Both the position numbers and the translations under genes were made by a program. A DNA stretch of 64,000 nt, from assembly GCF_007679345.1 (NCBI RefSeq), contig NZ_VEGH01000008.1, forward strand, positions 1-64,000. The letters run 5' to 3'. Shown piece after piece: positions 54,472 to 63,128 of this stretch; position 1 is the first letter of the stretch, and each line of letters begins with the position of its first letter. The notes beneath the pieces are model-generated. The model was given only the letters and a program-made list of their open reading frames with translations. It was not told the origin of the DNA and did no database searches. This DNA is from Cellulosimicrobium cellulans (GTDB lineage: Bacteria > Actinomycetota > Actinomycetes > Actinomycetales > Cellulomonadaceae).

Positions 54472-55376
54472 TGTCCGCCGCCACCCTGACCCCCGGCGCC
54501 GCGCCGGCGCCCGCCCCGGCCCCCGAGCGGCGGCGCGTCGTCGCCGCCGGCCGTCGCCGGGTCCGCCTCTCCACGGTCCTGCTCACGGCCGCGGTCACGG
54601 TCGCCACGCTGATCGTGCTGCTGCCGCTGTTCATCGTGCTGTTCACGGCGTTCAAGCCGACCGCGGAGGTCAACGCCTACCCGCCGACGCTGCTGCCCGA
54701 CGCGTGGACGACCGCGAACTTCCAGCGGATCTTCGCCGACCTGCCGTTCGCGCGGCTGATCGGCAACAGCTTCCTCTTCGCCGGCGGCGTCACGCTGTTC
54801 GCGGTCGCCTTCGACGCGCTGGCCGCGTACGCGCTGGCCCGGATCGACTTCCGGGGCCGGCGGACGCTGCTGGTCGCGATCGTCGCGACGCTGATGATCC
54901 CGTTCCAGGCCACCCTGATCCCCGTCTACCAGATCGTCAGCGACCTGGGCTGGGTCAACACGTTCGCCGGGCTGATCGCGCCCCGCGCCGCCGACGCGTT
55001 CGGGATCTTCTTCCTCCGGCAGTTCTTCGTGGCGCTGCCGCGCGACCTCGACAACGCCGCCCGGATCGACGGCGCGTCCGAGCTGCGCGTGTTCTGGCAG
55101 ATCGTGCTGCCGAACGCACGCCCCGCGGTCCTCACGCTCGCGATCTTCGTCTTCGTCAACAACTGGAACGACCTGCTCTGGCCGCTGGTCTTCACCACGC
55201 AACGGGAGATGGGCACGATCACATCCGGACTCACCCAGCTCACCGGCCCCGGCGGCATCGTGCCGTACGGCGTCATGATGGCCGGCGCGCTCGTCGCCGT
55301 CGTCCCGCTGGTCCTCGCCTTCATGCTCGTGCAGCGCAAGTTCATCGAGTCCATCGCCACCACGGGGCTCAAGTGA
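54471..55376 (+). CDS. sugar ABC transporter permease, MalG/LacG type
   Basis: A 301-residue permease with six helices after an Ala/Pro/Arg-rich leader. PRDLDNAARIDGASELRVFWQIVLPNARPA is the EAA loop region and NNWNDLLWPLVFTT is typical. ATG overlaps the stop of the previous gene; its TGA overlaps the GTG of the glycosidase gene. Partner of the MalF-like subunit. Confidence 0.94.
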   Translation: MSAATLTPGAAPAPAPAPERRRVVAAGRRRVRLSTVLLTAAVTVATLIVLLPLFIVLFTAFKPTAEVNAYPPTLLPDAWTTANFQRIFADLPFARLIGNSFLFAGGVTLFAVAFDALAAYALARIDFRGRRTLLVAIVATLMIPFQATLIPVYQIVSDLGWVNTFAGLIAPRAADAFGIFFLRQFFVALPRDLDNAARIDGASELRVFWQIVLPNARPAVLTLAIFVFVNNWNDLLWPLVFTTQREMGTITSGLTQLTGPGGIVPYGVMMAGALVAVVPLVLAFMLVQRKFIESIATTGLK

Positions 55377-56680
55377 CCGGGGTCGCGGCCGGCGGCCGCT
55401 GGTTCGAGGACGGTGCCCTTCACTTCGGGCTCGGCATCGAGGACACGTTCGTGCCGCAGGGCGGCCCGGGCGAGCGCCCGATCGACGAGTACGCGCTCAC
55501 CGACCACTACGCGCGGTACGCCGAGGACCTCGGCCTCGCGTCGGACGCGGGGGCGACGTTCCTGCGCTGGGGCGTGCCCTGGCACCGGGTGAACCCCGAG
55601 CGCGGGGTGTGGGACTGGTCCTGGGTGGACCGGGTCGTCGACCGGTTCGGCGAGCTCGGGCTGCGGCCGGTCATCGACCTGCTGCACTACGGGACGCCGC
55701 TCTGGCTCGACGGCCAGTTCGCGCACCCCGACTACCCGCGGGTGGTCGCCGAGTACGGCGTCGCGTTCGCGGAGCGGTACGGCGACCGGGTCACCGACTA
55801 CACGCCGGTCAACGAGCCGATGATCCACGCGCTGTTCTGCGGCGTGTACGGCTACTGGCCGCCGTACCTCACGGGCGACACCGGGCTGACGACGATGGTC
55901 CGCGCGCTGGGCGAGGGCTTCGTCCGCACCCAGCGGGGGATCGCCGAGGTGCTCGGCGACCGGGCGACGTTCATGCACGTCGACGCCTCGATGCGGTACG
56001 CCGGGGACGTGCACGGGGAGCACCGCGCGCAGGCCGAGCGGCTCACCCACCAGGCGCACCTGGTCGAGGACCTGGTCACCGGGGCGGTCGACGACCGGCA
56101 CCCGCTCGCCGGCGCGCTGCGCGCGCACGGGATGGACGACGCGGCGCTCGCCTGGTTCGCCGACCACGCCGTGCGGCCCGACGTCATGGGCGTCAACTAC
56201 TACCCGCGGATCTCGACCGAGGTGTTCGAGGACGGCGTGCACCACGGGGGCGGGTTCGCCGACCCGCGACCCGCGCAGGACGCCGGGGTGGCCGGGCTGG
56301 TCGAGGTGCTGCTCGAGGCCGAGCGCCGGCACGGCGCGCCCGTCATGCTGACCGAGACCGCGGTGACCGCCCCGGTCGCGGACCGGGTGGCCTGGCTGCA
56401 CGAGTCGGTGGCGGCGATCCGCACGTTGCGCTCCCTGGGGCACCGCGTGGTGGGGTACACCTGGTGGCCGGTGTTCGACATGTACGAGTGGACCTACCGG
56501 CACGGCACCGCCGAGCGCGAGGAGTACCTGCTGACGATGGGGCTGTTCGACCTGGTCGAGGACGGCGCCGGCGGGCTGGACCGCCGGCGGACGCCGGTCG
56601 CGGACACGTACCGCGCGCTGGCGACCGACGCGCGGGCCAACGGCGCCGCCGCGGCGGAGGAGAGGCGGTGGGCGGCGTGA
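55373..56680 (+). CDS. glycoside hydrolase family 1-like beta-glycosidase
   Basis: A 435-residue (beta/alpha)8 enzyme. The acid/base motif is TPVNEPM (about residue 148) and the nucleophile region is MLTETAVTAPV (about 330). Other GH1 hallmarks are FLRWGVPWHRVNPERGVWDW and LHYGTPLWL. The nucleophile motif deviates from the usual TENG, so the branch may be atypical and substrate unclear. It lacks a signal peptide and should act in the cytoplasm on the imported sugar. GTG start overlaps the permease stop. Confidence 0.85.
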   Translation: MTGVAAGGRWFEDGALHFGLGIEDTFVPQGGPGERPIDEYALTDHYARYAEDLGLASDAGATFLRWGVPWHRVNPERGVWDWSWVDRVVDRFGELGLRPVIDLLHYGTPLWLDGQFAHPDYPRVVAEYGVAFAERYGDRVTDYTPVNEPMIHALFCGVYGYWPPYLTGDTGLTTMVRALGEGFVRTQRGIAEVLGDRATFMHVDASMRYAGDVHGEHRAQAERLTHQAHLVEDLVTGAVDDRHPLAGALRAHGMDDAALAWFADHAVRPDVMGVNYYPRISTEVFEDGVHHGGGFADPRPAQDAGVAGLVEVLLEAERRHGAPVMLTETAVTAPVADRVAWLHESVAAIRTLRSLGHRVVGYTWWPVFDMYEWTYRHGTAEREEYLLTMGLFDLVEDGAGGLDRRRTPVADTYRALATDARANGAAAAEERRWAA

Positions 56681-57723
56681 CGGACGTGGGCAGCGGGGCG
56701 GGCGCGGGTGTGGGCGCGGGGGTCGGCGTGAACCCGATCGTGCTGCAGCGGGCGGACCCGTGCGTGCTGCGGCACGGGGGGCAGTACTACTTCACGGGCT
56801 CGCACCCGCTGTACGACCGGATCGTGCTCCGGCGCGCGGAGCGCCTGGAGGACCTGCAGGCGGCCGAGGAGGTGACGATCTGGGAGCGGCACGCCGCCGG
56901 CCCGCAGTCGCACCTGATCTGGGCGCCGGAGATCCACCGCGTCGGCGACGCCTGGTACGTGTACTACGCCGCGGCCCCGGACGACCACGGGACGGTGGAC
57001 GTGCCCGGGACCGCCGAGACGTTCAACCACCGGGTCTACGTGCTGGAGAACACCGCCGCCGACCCGTTCGAGGGGCAGTGGGTCGAGCGGGGCCAGGTCG
57101 ACACCGGGTGGGAGTCGTTCGCCCTCGACGCGACCAGCGCGGTGATCGACGGCACCCAGTACCTGGTCTGGGCGCAGCAGGCGTTCGACGTGCGCGGGCA
57201 CTCCAACCTGTACATCGCCCCGATGGCGAACCCGTGGACGCTGGCCGGGCCGGCGGTCGAGCTGTCCCGCCCGGAGTTCGACTGGGAGGTCAAGGGGTTC
57301 TGGGTCAACGAGGGCCCCTCGGTCCTGGTCCGCGGCGGCCGCGTCTTCCTCACGTACTCGGGCGCCGCGACCGGGATCGACTACGCGATGGGCGTGCTGA
57401 CCGCCGACCTGGGGTCCGACCTGCTCGACCCGGCGTCGTGGACCAAGAGCGAGACGCCGGTGTTCGTGTCCGACCCGGCCGCGGGCCAGTACGGGCCGGG
57501 GCACAACTCGTTCACCGAGCTGCCCGACGGCACCCCCGTGCTCGTCTACCACGCCCGCACCTACACCGAGATCGTCGGCGACCCGCTGTGGGACCCCAAC
57601 CGGCACGCCCGCGCCCAGGTCCTGCCGTTCGACGACCACGGCAACCCCGTCTGGGGCACACCGGTCCCGGACACCCGGCCGGTGCCGACGAGCACGGACG
57701 TGCTCGGGCCCGCGGGGACCTGA
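56668..57723 (+). CDS. glycoside hydrolase family 43-like protein
   Basis: A 351-residue five-bladed beta-propeller. The catalytic base Asp is in RADPCVLRHGGQYYF, the pKa-modulating Asp probably lies in SFALDATSAVIDGTQY, and the general acid Glu in WVNEGPSVLV. IWAPEIHRVGDAWYVYYAA is the family's second blade motif. It likely hydrolyses arabinosyl or xylosyl links after uptake; no signal peptide. GTG at 56668 has GGAGGAGAGG upstream; GTG at 56677 overlaps the GH1 stop as GTGA. A glycine/valine-rich leader precedes the fold. Confidence 0.88.
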   Translation: MGGVTDVGSGAGAGVGAGVGVNPIVLQRADPCVLRHGGQYYFTGSHPLYDRIVLRRAERLEDLQAAEEVTIWERHAAGPQSHLIWAPEIHRVGDAWYVYYAAAPDDHGTVDVPGTAETFNHRVYVLENTAADPFEGQWVERGQVDTGWESFALDATSAVIDGTQYLVWAQQAFDVRGHSNLYIAPMANPWTLAGPAVELSRPEFDWEVKGFWVNEGPSVLVRGGRVFLTYSGAATGIDYAMGVLTADLGSDLLDPASWTKSETPVFVSDPAAGQYGPGHNSFTELPDGTPVLVYHARTYTEIVGDPLWDPNRHARAQVLPFDDHGNPVWGTPVPDTRPVPTSTDVLGPAGT

Positions 57724-57738
57724 GGCCGGGCGCCGGGC

Positions 57739-58839
57739 TCAGGCGGTCGTCACCCGCAGCTCGCCGGGGTGCCCGAGCAGGGCGGCCAGCCGGCGCGCCT
57801 CCGCGGCGAGCGCGTCGCGCGGCGGCGGCCCCGCCTCGGCGGACCACGTCACGTCGAGGGTCGAGGGCCCGGTCGACCAGGTGCCGGCGACGACCCCGCC
57901 GTGCAGCACGAGCGCCGCGCCCCGGGTGACCTCGGCCCGCCGCTCCGCGGGCACCACCCGGGTGTCGGCGGTGCCCGGCCCGAGCACCCACTGGTCGTGC
58001 CCCGCCAGCAGCGTCACGGCGTCGGTGGGCTCCGCCGCCTCGACCTCCGCCACGTGCTCGCGCAGCAGCAGCGCCGGCTCCCCGTCGACCGCCACCTCCG
58101 CCGCCGCGTCGGCCAGCACCTCGTCGGTCCACCGCTCGACGCGCCGCCGGCCCGCGCTCAGGCCGTCGGCGAGCCAGTAGTGCAGGTTCGCCCGGGTCGC
58201 CGGGCCGTACGCGCCGAGGTAGCCGACGACCGCCCGGCGCCCCGCCTCGTCGAGGTCCGGCAGGCCCCGCCACGCCGGGCTCGCCGAGGGCGACGCGAAC
58301 GTCGGCCGGCCGCCCGCCGACGGGCCGAAGCACAGCTCGCCGTGCCAGGCGATCGGCTTGAGCAGGGTCATGCTCGGGTGCAGCAGCGCCGCGCCCAGGT
58401 GCGCGAACCGCGGGACCGCGGTGACCGCGGCGGCGAACGCCTCGCGGTCCAGCGGCCCGTCGGCGAGCGCCGCGCGCACCGCGTCGAGGAGCGCGGGCCA
58501 GTCCTCGGGGCGCAGGTCGTAGTGCTCCTGCCAGCTGCGCAGCGCCCACTGCCGGCTCGTGGTCCGCACCGCGAGGTACACGCCGGCCTCGTCGGCTGCC
58601 ATCAGGTGCGAGGAGCCGCGGAACGCGAACGTGCGGAGCAGGTCGCCGGACCGCACCGCGGCCGCGACCGCGTCCGGTGCCGGGTCCGTGAGGCGGCGGC
58701 GCACGGCCAGGTCGGCGTCGCCGGACCACGCGGGGACGGCGCCGAGCCGGCGCACGGCGTCGGCCGCGGAGGCCGCGCCGGACACCAGGTGCTGCCGGCC
58801 GAGCCGCCACGCCAGCGCCTGCGCCGACGAGATCGTCAT
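57739..58839 (-). CDS. winged-helix DNA-binding domain protein (HTH_42)
   Basis: A 366-residue protein of the HTH_42 (YcaQ-like) family. LAWRLGRQHLVSG begins it, VRSGDLLRTFAFRGSSHLMA and YLGAYGPATRANLHYWL are characteristic, and VLHGGVVAGTWS closes the last domain. YcaQ-type proteins unhook DNA interstrand crosslinks as glycosylases; the catalytic QxQ-type motif is not evident, so glycosylase activity is uncertain. ATG at 58839. Confidence 0.86.
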   Translation of the reverse strand: MTISSAQALAWRLGRQHLVSGAASAADAVRRLGAVPAWSGDADLAVRRRLTDPAPDAVAAAVRSGDLLRTFAFRGSSHLMAADEAGVYLAVRTTSRQWALRSWQEHYDLRPEDWPALLDAVRAALADGPLDREAFAAAVTAVPRFAHLGAALLHPSMTLLKPIAWHGELCFGPSAGGRPTFASPSASPAWRGLPDLDEAGRRAVVGYLGAYGPATRANLHYWLADGLSAGRRRVERWTDEVLADAAAEVAVDGEPALLLREHVAEVEAAEPTDAVTLLAGHDQWVLGPGTADTRVVPAERRAEVTRGAALVLHGGVVAGTWSTGPSTLDVTWSAEAGPPPRDALAAEARRLAALLGHPGELRVTTA

Positions 58840-58943
58840 GCCCCGCAGCGTACGAGCGCCCCCCGACACGACCTCGCCCGGCGGGGCCCGCGCGCCGTGG
58901 CTAGGGTCGATCGCGACCCGCCCCCGACGACGAGGACGCCCCG

Positions 58944-60428
58944 ATGACCCGGACCGCTGACGACGTCGCCCTCGACGACGCCCTCGACCCCCTGGTGGTC
59001 GCGCTCGACATCGGGTCCACGGCGACCCGGGGCGGCGTCCACGACGCCGCGGGCCGGCCGGTGCACGGCCTGCAGCACAAGGTGCCGCACGCGTTCACCG
59101 TCGCGCCGGACGGCACGTCGGTCATCGACCCGGACCAGGTCGCCGCCGAGGTGGGCCAGGTGCTCGACGCCGTGACCGGCGACCGGCGGCTCGGGACGCG
59201 GGTGGCGGGCGTCGCGCTCGACACCTTCGCGGCGTCGCTGATCGGCGTGGACGCCGCCGGCCGCCCCCTCACCCCCTGCCTGACCTACGCCGACTCGCGC
59301 AGCGCGGCGGCGGTCGCGGCGCTGCGCGCCGAGCTCGACGAGCACGCCGTGCAGCAGCGCACCGGCACCCGGATCCACACCAGCTACCACGCGCCCCGGC
59401 TGCGCTGGCTCGCGGAGGCCGAGCCGCGGGTGGCGGCCGCGGCGGCCGCGTGGTGGTCGCTCGGCGAGTACGTGTACGCGCGGCTCGTGGGAGAGCCGCT
59501 CGCGGGCACGTCGACGGTCGCGTGGACCGGGCTGCTCGACCGGCGCACCGGCGCGCTCGACGCCGAGCTGCTGGCCGCGGCCGGCGCCGACCCCGACCGG
59601 TTCTCCGCGCCGCGGGACACCGGCGACCCCGCGACACCCACCGCCCCGGCCCGGTGGCCCGCGCTCGCGCGCGCCGCCTGGTTCCCCGTGATCACCGACG
59701 GCTACGCCAGCAACGTCGGCTCGGGGGCGACGGACGCGACGGTGATGACGGCGTCCACGGCGACCTCCGGCGCCCTGCGCGTCCTGGTCGACGGGCCGGC
59801 CGACCCCCTGCCGTTCGGGCTGTGGAACTACCGCGTGGAGGCGGGCCGGACGCTGCTCGGCGGCGCGATCAACGACGTCGGGCGGGCGGTGAGCTGGGCG
59901 CAGGCCACCCTCCGGCTGAGCGACGACCTCGCGCCGGTGCTCGCGGCCGCGCCCGCGCCCGGGACGCCGCTCGTGCTGCCGTACCTCACCGGCGAGCGCG
60001 CGCCGGGCTGGGCCGGTGGGGCGCGCGCCGCGTTCACGGGCGTCTCGGCGGCCACCACCCCCGACGTCCTGTACCGCGCGCTCGTCGAGGGCGTCGCGCT
60101 CACGTACGCGCGGGTCGCCGACGAGCTGCACCCCGCCGCCCCGGACGTGGTCGAGGTCGCCGCGTCCGGCCGGGTCAGCGGCGACCGGCCGGAGTGGCTC
60201 CAGGTGCTGGCGGACGTGCTCGGGCGGCCGGTCACGCACGTGACGCGGAAGCGGGCGACGCAGCGCGGGACGGCGCTGCTGGCGCTGGGCGTCCTGGCAC
60301 CGGACGTCCCCCGCGCGCCGCGCGCCACCGGGTCCACGTACGAGCCGCGCGCCGAGCACGCCGGGTACTACGCCGACCGCGCGGCGCGGTTCGCCGCGGC
60401 GTACGACGCGCTGGTGCGCGAGTCCTGA
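58944..60428 (+). CDS. FGGY family carbohydrate kinase, gluconokinase-like
   Basis: A 494-residue sugar kinase. ALDIGSTATRGGVHD is the first phosphate motif, GVALDTFAASLIGVD and TYADSRS follow, and the C-terminal domain has PYLTGERAPGW and RALVEGVALTYARV with the second ATP motif VAASGRVSGDRPEWLQVLADVLG. The pattern resembles gluconate kinases of the GntK/FGGY type. Cytoplasmic. ATG at 58944. No dehydrogenase or transporter gene of gluconate use is adjacent. Confidence 0.9.
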   Translation: MTRTADDVALDDALDPLVVALDIGSTATRGGVHDAAGRPVHGLQHKVPHAFTVAPDGTSVIDPDQVAAEVGQVLDAVTGDRRLGTRVAGVALDTFAASLIGVDAAGRPLTPCLTYADSRSAAAVAALRAELDEHAVQQRTGTRIHTSYHAPRLRWLAEAEPRVAAAAAAWWSLGEYVYARLVGEPLAGTSTVAWTGLLDRRTGALDAELLAAAGADPDRFSAPRDTGDPATPTAPARWPALARAAWFPVITDGYASNVGSGATDATVMTASTATSGALRVLVDGPADPLPFGLWNYRVEAGRTLLGGAINDVGRAVSWAQATLRLSDDLAPVLAAAPAPGTPLVLPYLTGERAPGWAGGARAAFTGVSAATTPDVLYRALVEGVALTYARVADELHPAAPDVVEVAASGRVSGDRPEWLQVLADVLGRPVTHVTRKRATQRGTALLALGVLAPDVPRAPRATGSTYEPRAEHAGYYADRAARFAAAYDALVRES

Positions 60429-60441
60429 CGCCCTGCGTGCG

Positions 60442-60867
60442 TCAGTACGCGAACCGCCGCACGTCCTCCGGGTGCAGCACCAGCCGGACCTGGTCGTCGC
60501 GCAGCACGCCGCGCAGGTCCTCCTGCCGGGCCGGGTCGTCGAGGTCCCAGTACCGGTGCGCCAGGCGCTCGGCGAGTGCGTGGGCGCCGTCGTCCTCGAT
60601 CGTCACCCGCCCGGCGACCGCGACCCAGTGCTCCCGCTCGCCGACGGGCGCGGCGACGACGAGCGACGCCCGCGGGTCGCGGCGCAGGCGCGCGACCTTC
60701 AGCGCGTCGGCCTCGCTGAACAGCTGGATCGTGCCGTCGTCGGCCATCTCGAACCACACGGGGCGTGGCTGCGGCGGGGTGGGTCCGGCGGCGACGGTGA
60801 GGAACCCGTGCAGCGGCCGGCGCAGCAGGTCGAGGTCCTCGGCGGTCAGGGTGGCGTCGGTGCTCAT
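60442..60867 (-). CDS. pyridoxamine 5'-phosphate oxidase-family split-barrel protein
   Basis: A 141-residue split beta-barrel of the F420/FMN-binding PPOX class. RRPLHGFLTVAAGPTPPQPRPVWFEMADDG and KVARLRRDPRASLVVAAP are typical of F420-dependent biliverdin reductase-like or general PPOX proteins. ATG at 60867; GGAGAGG upstream. Function could be F420 or flavin reduction; not determined. Confidence 0.86.
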   Translation of the reverse strand: MSTDATLTAEDLDLLRRPLHGFLTVAAGPTPPQPRPVWFEMADDGTIQLFSEADALKVARLRRDPRASLVVAAPVGEREHWVAVAGRVTIEDDGAHALAERLAHRYWDLDDPARQEDLRGVLRDDQVRLVLHPEDVRRFAY

Positions 60868-60925
60868 CACGGCCTCTCCGGCTCGGGTCTGCTGGCGCGT
60901 CCATCCCAGCGCCGCCGTCCCGGCC

Positions 60926-60970
60926 GCGCAACCACCCGCCGCGCAACCACCCGCCGCGCAACCACCCGCC
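60926..60970. repeat. 15-bp tandem repeat (3 copies) between divergent genes
   Basis: Three exact copies of GCGCAACCACCCGCC (60926-60940, 60941-60955, 60956-60970) between the divergent split-barrel genes. Promoters of both should lie here, so copy number could influence spacing. Confidence 0.85.
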
Positions 60971-61030
60971 GCGCGCCGACCCGGCCCGCCGCGCGATGCT
61001 GGACCCGCACCCGCGACCCCGAGGAGACCC

Positions 61031-61483
61031 GTGGCCCCGACCCCCGACGCCGCCCTGACGTCCGTCTGGGACGCCCTCGACGCGGCGACGACCCGGCGCA
61101 CGCCGTTCACCCTGGCGTCCCTGGCGACCGTGTCCGCCGACGGCGCCCCGCGGTCCCGCTCGGTGATCCTCCGGTCCTGGGACCCGGGTCGCGCCGCGCT
61201 CGGGCTCGCCACCGACGCCCGCTCCGCCAAGGTGCGCGAGATCGGCGCCGACCCGCGCGTCGCCCTCGTGGTGTGGGACGACGAGGCGCAGGTGCAGGTG
61301 CGGCTGGAGGGCCGCGCGGCCGTCGTGGACGACCCGGCGGAGCTCCGGCGGCGGTGGGCGGCGCTGGGCCCGGGCAGCCGCCGCGGCTACGCGACGGTCG
61401 CGGCCCCGGGCGCCGCCGTCGAGGGGACCGCGGACCAGGACGACGACGAGGCGGCCTGGTCCGCGCGGCGCGTCGCGCCGTGA
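61031..61483 (+). CDS. pyridoxamine 5'-phosphate oxidase-like protein, apparently C-terminally short
   Basis: A 150-residue PNPOx-like split barrel. PFTLASLATVSADGAPRSRSVILRSW is the N-terminal strand pair; SAKVREIGADPRVALVVWD is the flavin-site motif. The chain stops soon after AAVEGTADQDDDEAAW. Relatives usually continue about 40 more residues with a conserved closing strand, which is missing here in all frames. GTG at 61031 follows GAGGAG. It may be a truncated but folded protein or a decaying gene. Confidence 0.8.
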   Translation: MAPTPDAALTSVWDALDAATTRRTPFTLASLATVSADGAPRSRSVILRSWDPGRAALGLATDARSAKVREIGADPRVALVVWDDEAQVQVRLEGRAAVVDDPAELRRRWAALGPGSRRGYATVAAPGAAVEGTADQDDDEAAWSARRVAP

Positions 61484-61533
61484 CACGCCGGGCACCCTGT
61501 CCGTCGGCGCGCGCCCGCGCGTAGCCTCGCCGC

Positions 61534-62094
61534 ATGGCCGAGGTCGTCCTGTTCCACCACTCCGGCGGTCTGACCCCGGGGGTCCGCGCGTTCGCCGACC
61601 TGCTCCGCGAGCGCGGCCACACCGTGCACACGCCGGACCTGTTCGAGGGCCGGACGTTCGCGGACGTGGCCGAGGGCGTCGCCTTCGTCGAGGAGGCGGG
61701 CGAGGACGTGTTCGCGCGCCGCGCCGCCGAGGCCGTCGCCGGGCTCCCCGCCGAGCTGGTCTACGGCGGGATGTCGTTCGGCGCCGCCCGCGCGGCCGAG
61801 CAGGCGCTGACCCGGCCGGGCGCGCGGGGCGCGTTCTTCCTGTACGGCGCCGTGGCCCCGTCGTGGTGGGACGCGACCTGGCCCGACGTGGTGCCGGCCC
61901 AGGCGCACGTGGCCGAGGGCGACCCGTGGCGCGAGCCCGAGGCGGAGGACGAGCTGGTCGGGTTCGGCGGCGAGCTGTTCGTCTACCCGTGCGCCGGGCA
62001 CCTGTTCGCCGAGGTGGGCCACCCGGACCTCGACCCCGCCTGCGCGGAGATCGTGCGGGAGCGGGTGCGCACCTTCGTCGACGGGCTGGAGTGA
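61534..62094 (+). CDS. dienelactone hydrolase-like protein
   Basis: A 186-residue small alpha/beta hydrolase of the DLH family. LFHHSGGLTPGVRAFADLLR and YGGMSFGAARAAEQAL are the oxyanion and nucleophile regions; the nucleophile is Ser, not the Cys of classical dienelactone hydrolase. CAGHLFAEVGHPD holds the catalytic His. Many actinobacterial DLH-like proteins of this size are uncharacterised hydrolases. ATG at 61534. Confidence 0.87.
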   Translation: MAEVVLFHHSGGLTPGVRAFADLLRERGHTVHTPDLFEGRTFADVAEGVAFVEEAGEDVFARRAAEAVAGLPAELVYGGMSFGAARAAEQALTRPGARGAFFLYGAVAPSWWDATWPDVVPAQAHVAEGDPWREPEAEDELVGFGGELFVYPCAGHLFAEVGHPDLDPACAEIVRERVRTFVDGLE

Positions 62095-62119
62095 CCCGGG
62101 GCGCTCGTACGATCGCCCG

Positions 62120-63058
62120 GTGCCCCCTCGCTCCCCGCTGCCGCCGCGCCACGGCCTGGCCGCGGCGTGGCTGCGCACCCCCGACCGGGACCGTGCGCGC
62201 CCGGTGCCGTGGACGACGATGGGCGCCTGGCTGCGCGACCGGCTGCCCGAGCAAGTCGACGTGCCGGCGATGCTCGCGGACGGGCGGTTCGTCGGCGAGG
62301 ACGGCCGGCCCGTCCGCGGGGACGACCCGTACGGCCCGCACCGGTTCGTCTGGTTCCACCGGGACCTGCGCGACGAGCCGGAGGTCCCCGGCGCGATCCA
62401 CGTCGTGCACCGCGACGAGCGGCTGGTCGTGGTCGACAAGCCGCCGTTCCTGTCCTCGATCCCGCGCGGCCGGCACGTCCTGCAGAGCGTGGTCGTCCGG
62501 CTGCGCGCGGAGCTGGGGCTGCCGGAGCTGTCACCGCTGCACCGGCTGGACCGGGTGACGTCCGGGCTGCTCATGCTCGCGACCGAGCAGCGCTGGCGGG
62601 GCGCGTACCAGACCGTCTTCGAGCGCCGGGAGGTGCGCAAGACCTACCGGGCGCTGGCGCCGGTGCGAGCCGACCTGGACCTGCCCGTCGACGTGCGGGA
62701 CCACATCCGCAAGGAGCGCGGCGTGTGGCAGGCCGAGGTCGTGCCGGGGGCGCCGGTGAACGCGGAGACGCGGGTCGAGCTGGAGTCGACGACCGCGGAC
62801 GGCCTCGGGGTGTACCGGCTCAGCCCACGCACCGGGCAGACGCACCAGCTCCGGCTGCACCTCCTCGGGCTCGGCATCCCGATCGTCGGCGACCCGCTGT
62901 ACCCGGTGGTCCGGGACGTCGCGGTGGACGACTTCAGCGCCCCGCTGCAGCTGCTCGCGGCGGAGATCGGGTTCACCGACCCGGTCGACGGCACGCCGCG
63001 GCGGTTCGCGAGCGTCCGCCGGCTGCCGCTGGCGCCGGAGCCGTCAGCGGGCGCCTGA
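62120..63058 (+). CDS. RluA family pseudouridine synthase
   Basis: A 312-residue RNA modification enzyme. The catalytic motif is HRLDRVTSGLLMLA (Asp near residue 140), then RKTYRALAPV, RTGQTHQLRLHLLGLGIPIVGDPLYP. The N-terminal 100 residues lack an S4 domain. Substrate RNA position is not predictable. GTG at 62120; 25 bases after the previous gene. Confidence 0.92.
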   Translation: MPPRSPLPPRHGLAAAWLRTPDRDRARPVPWTTMGAWLRDRLPEQVDVPAMLADGRFVGEDGRPVRGDDPYGPHRFVWFHRDLRDEPEVPGAIHVVHRDERLVVVDKPPFLSSIPRGRHVLQSVVVRLRAELGLPELSPLHRLDRVTSGLLMLATEQRWRGAYQTVFERREVRKTYRALAPVRADLDLPVDVRDHIRKERGVWQAEVVPGAPVNAETRVELESTTADGLGVYRLSPRTGQTHQLRLHLLGLGIPIVGDPLYPVVRDVAVDDFSAPLQLLAAEIGFTDPVDGTPRRFASVRRLPLAPEPSAGA

Positions 63059-63128
63059 CCTGCGCAGACGCATCGCCCTGGGTCGTTCGGCCCAATAGAC
63101 ACGGCTCGGTCCGTCGAAAACTTGCCCC

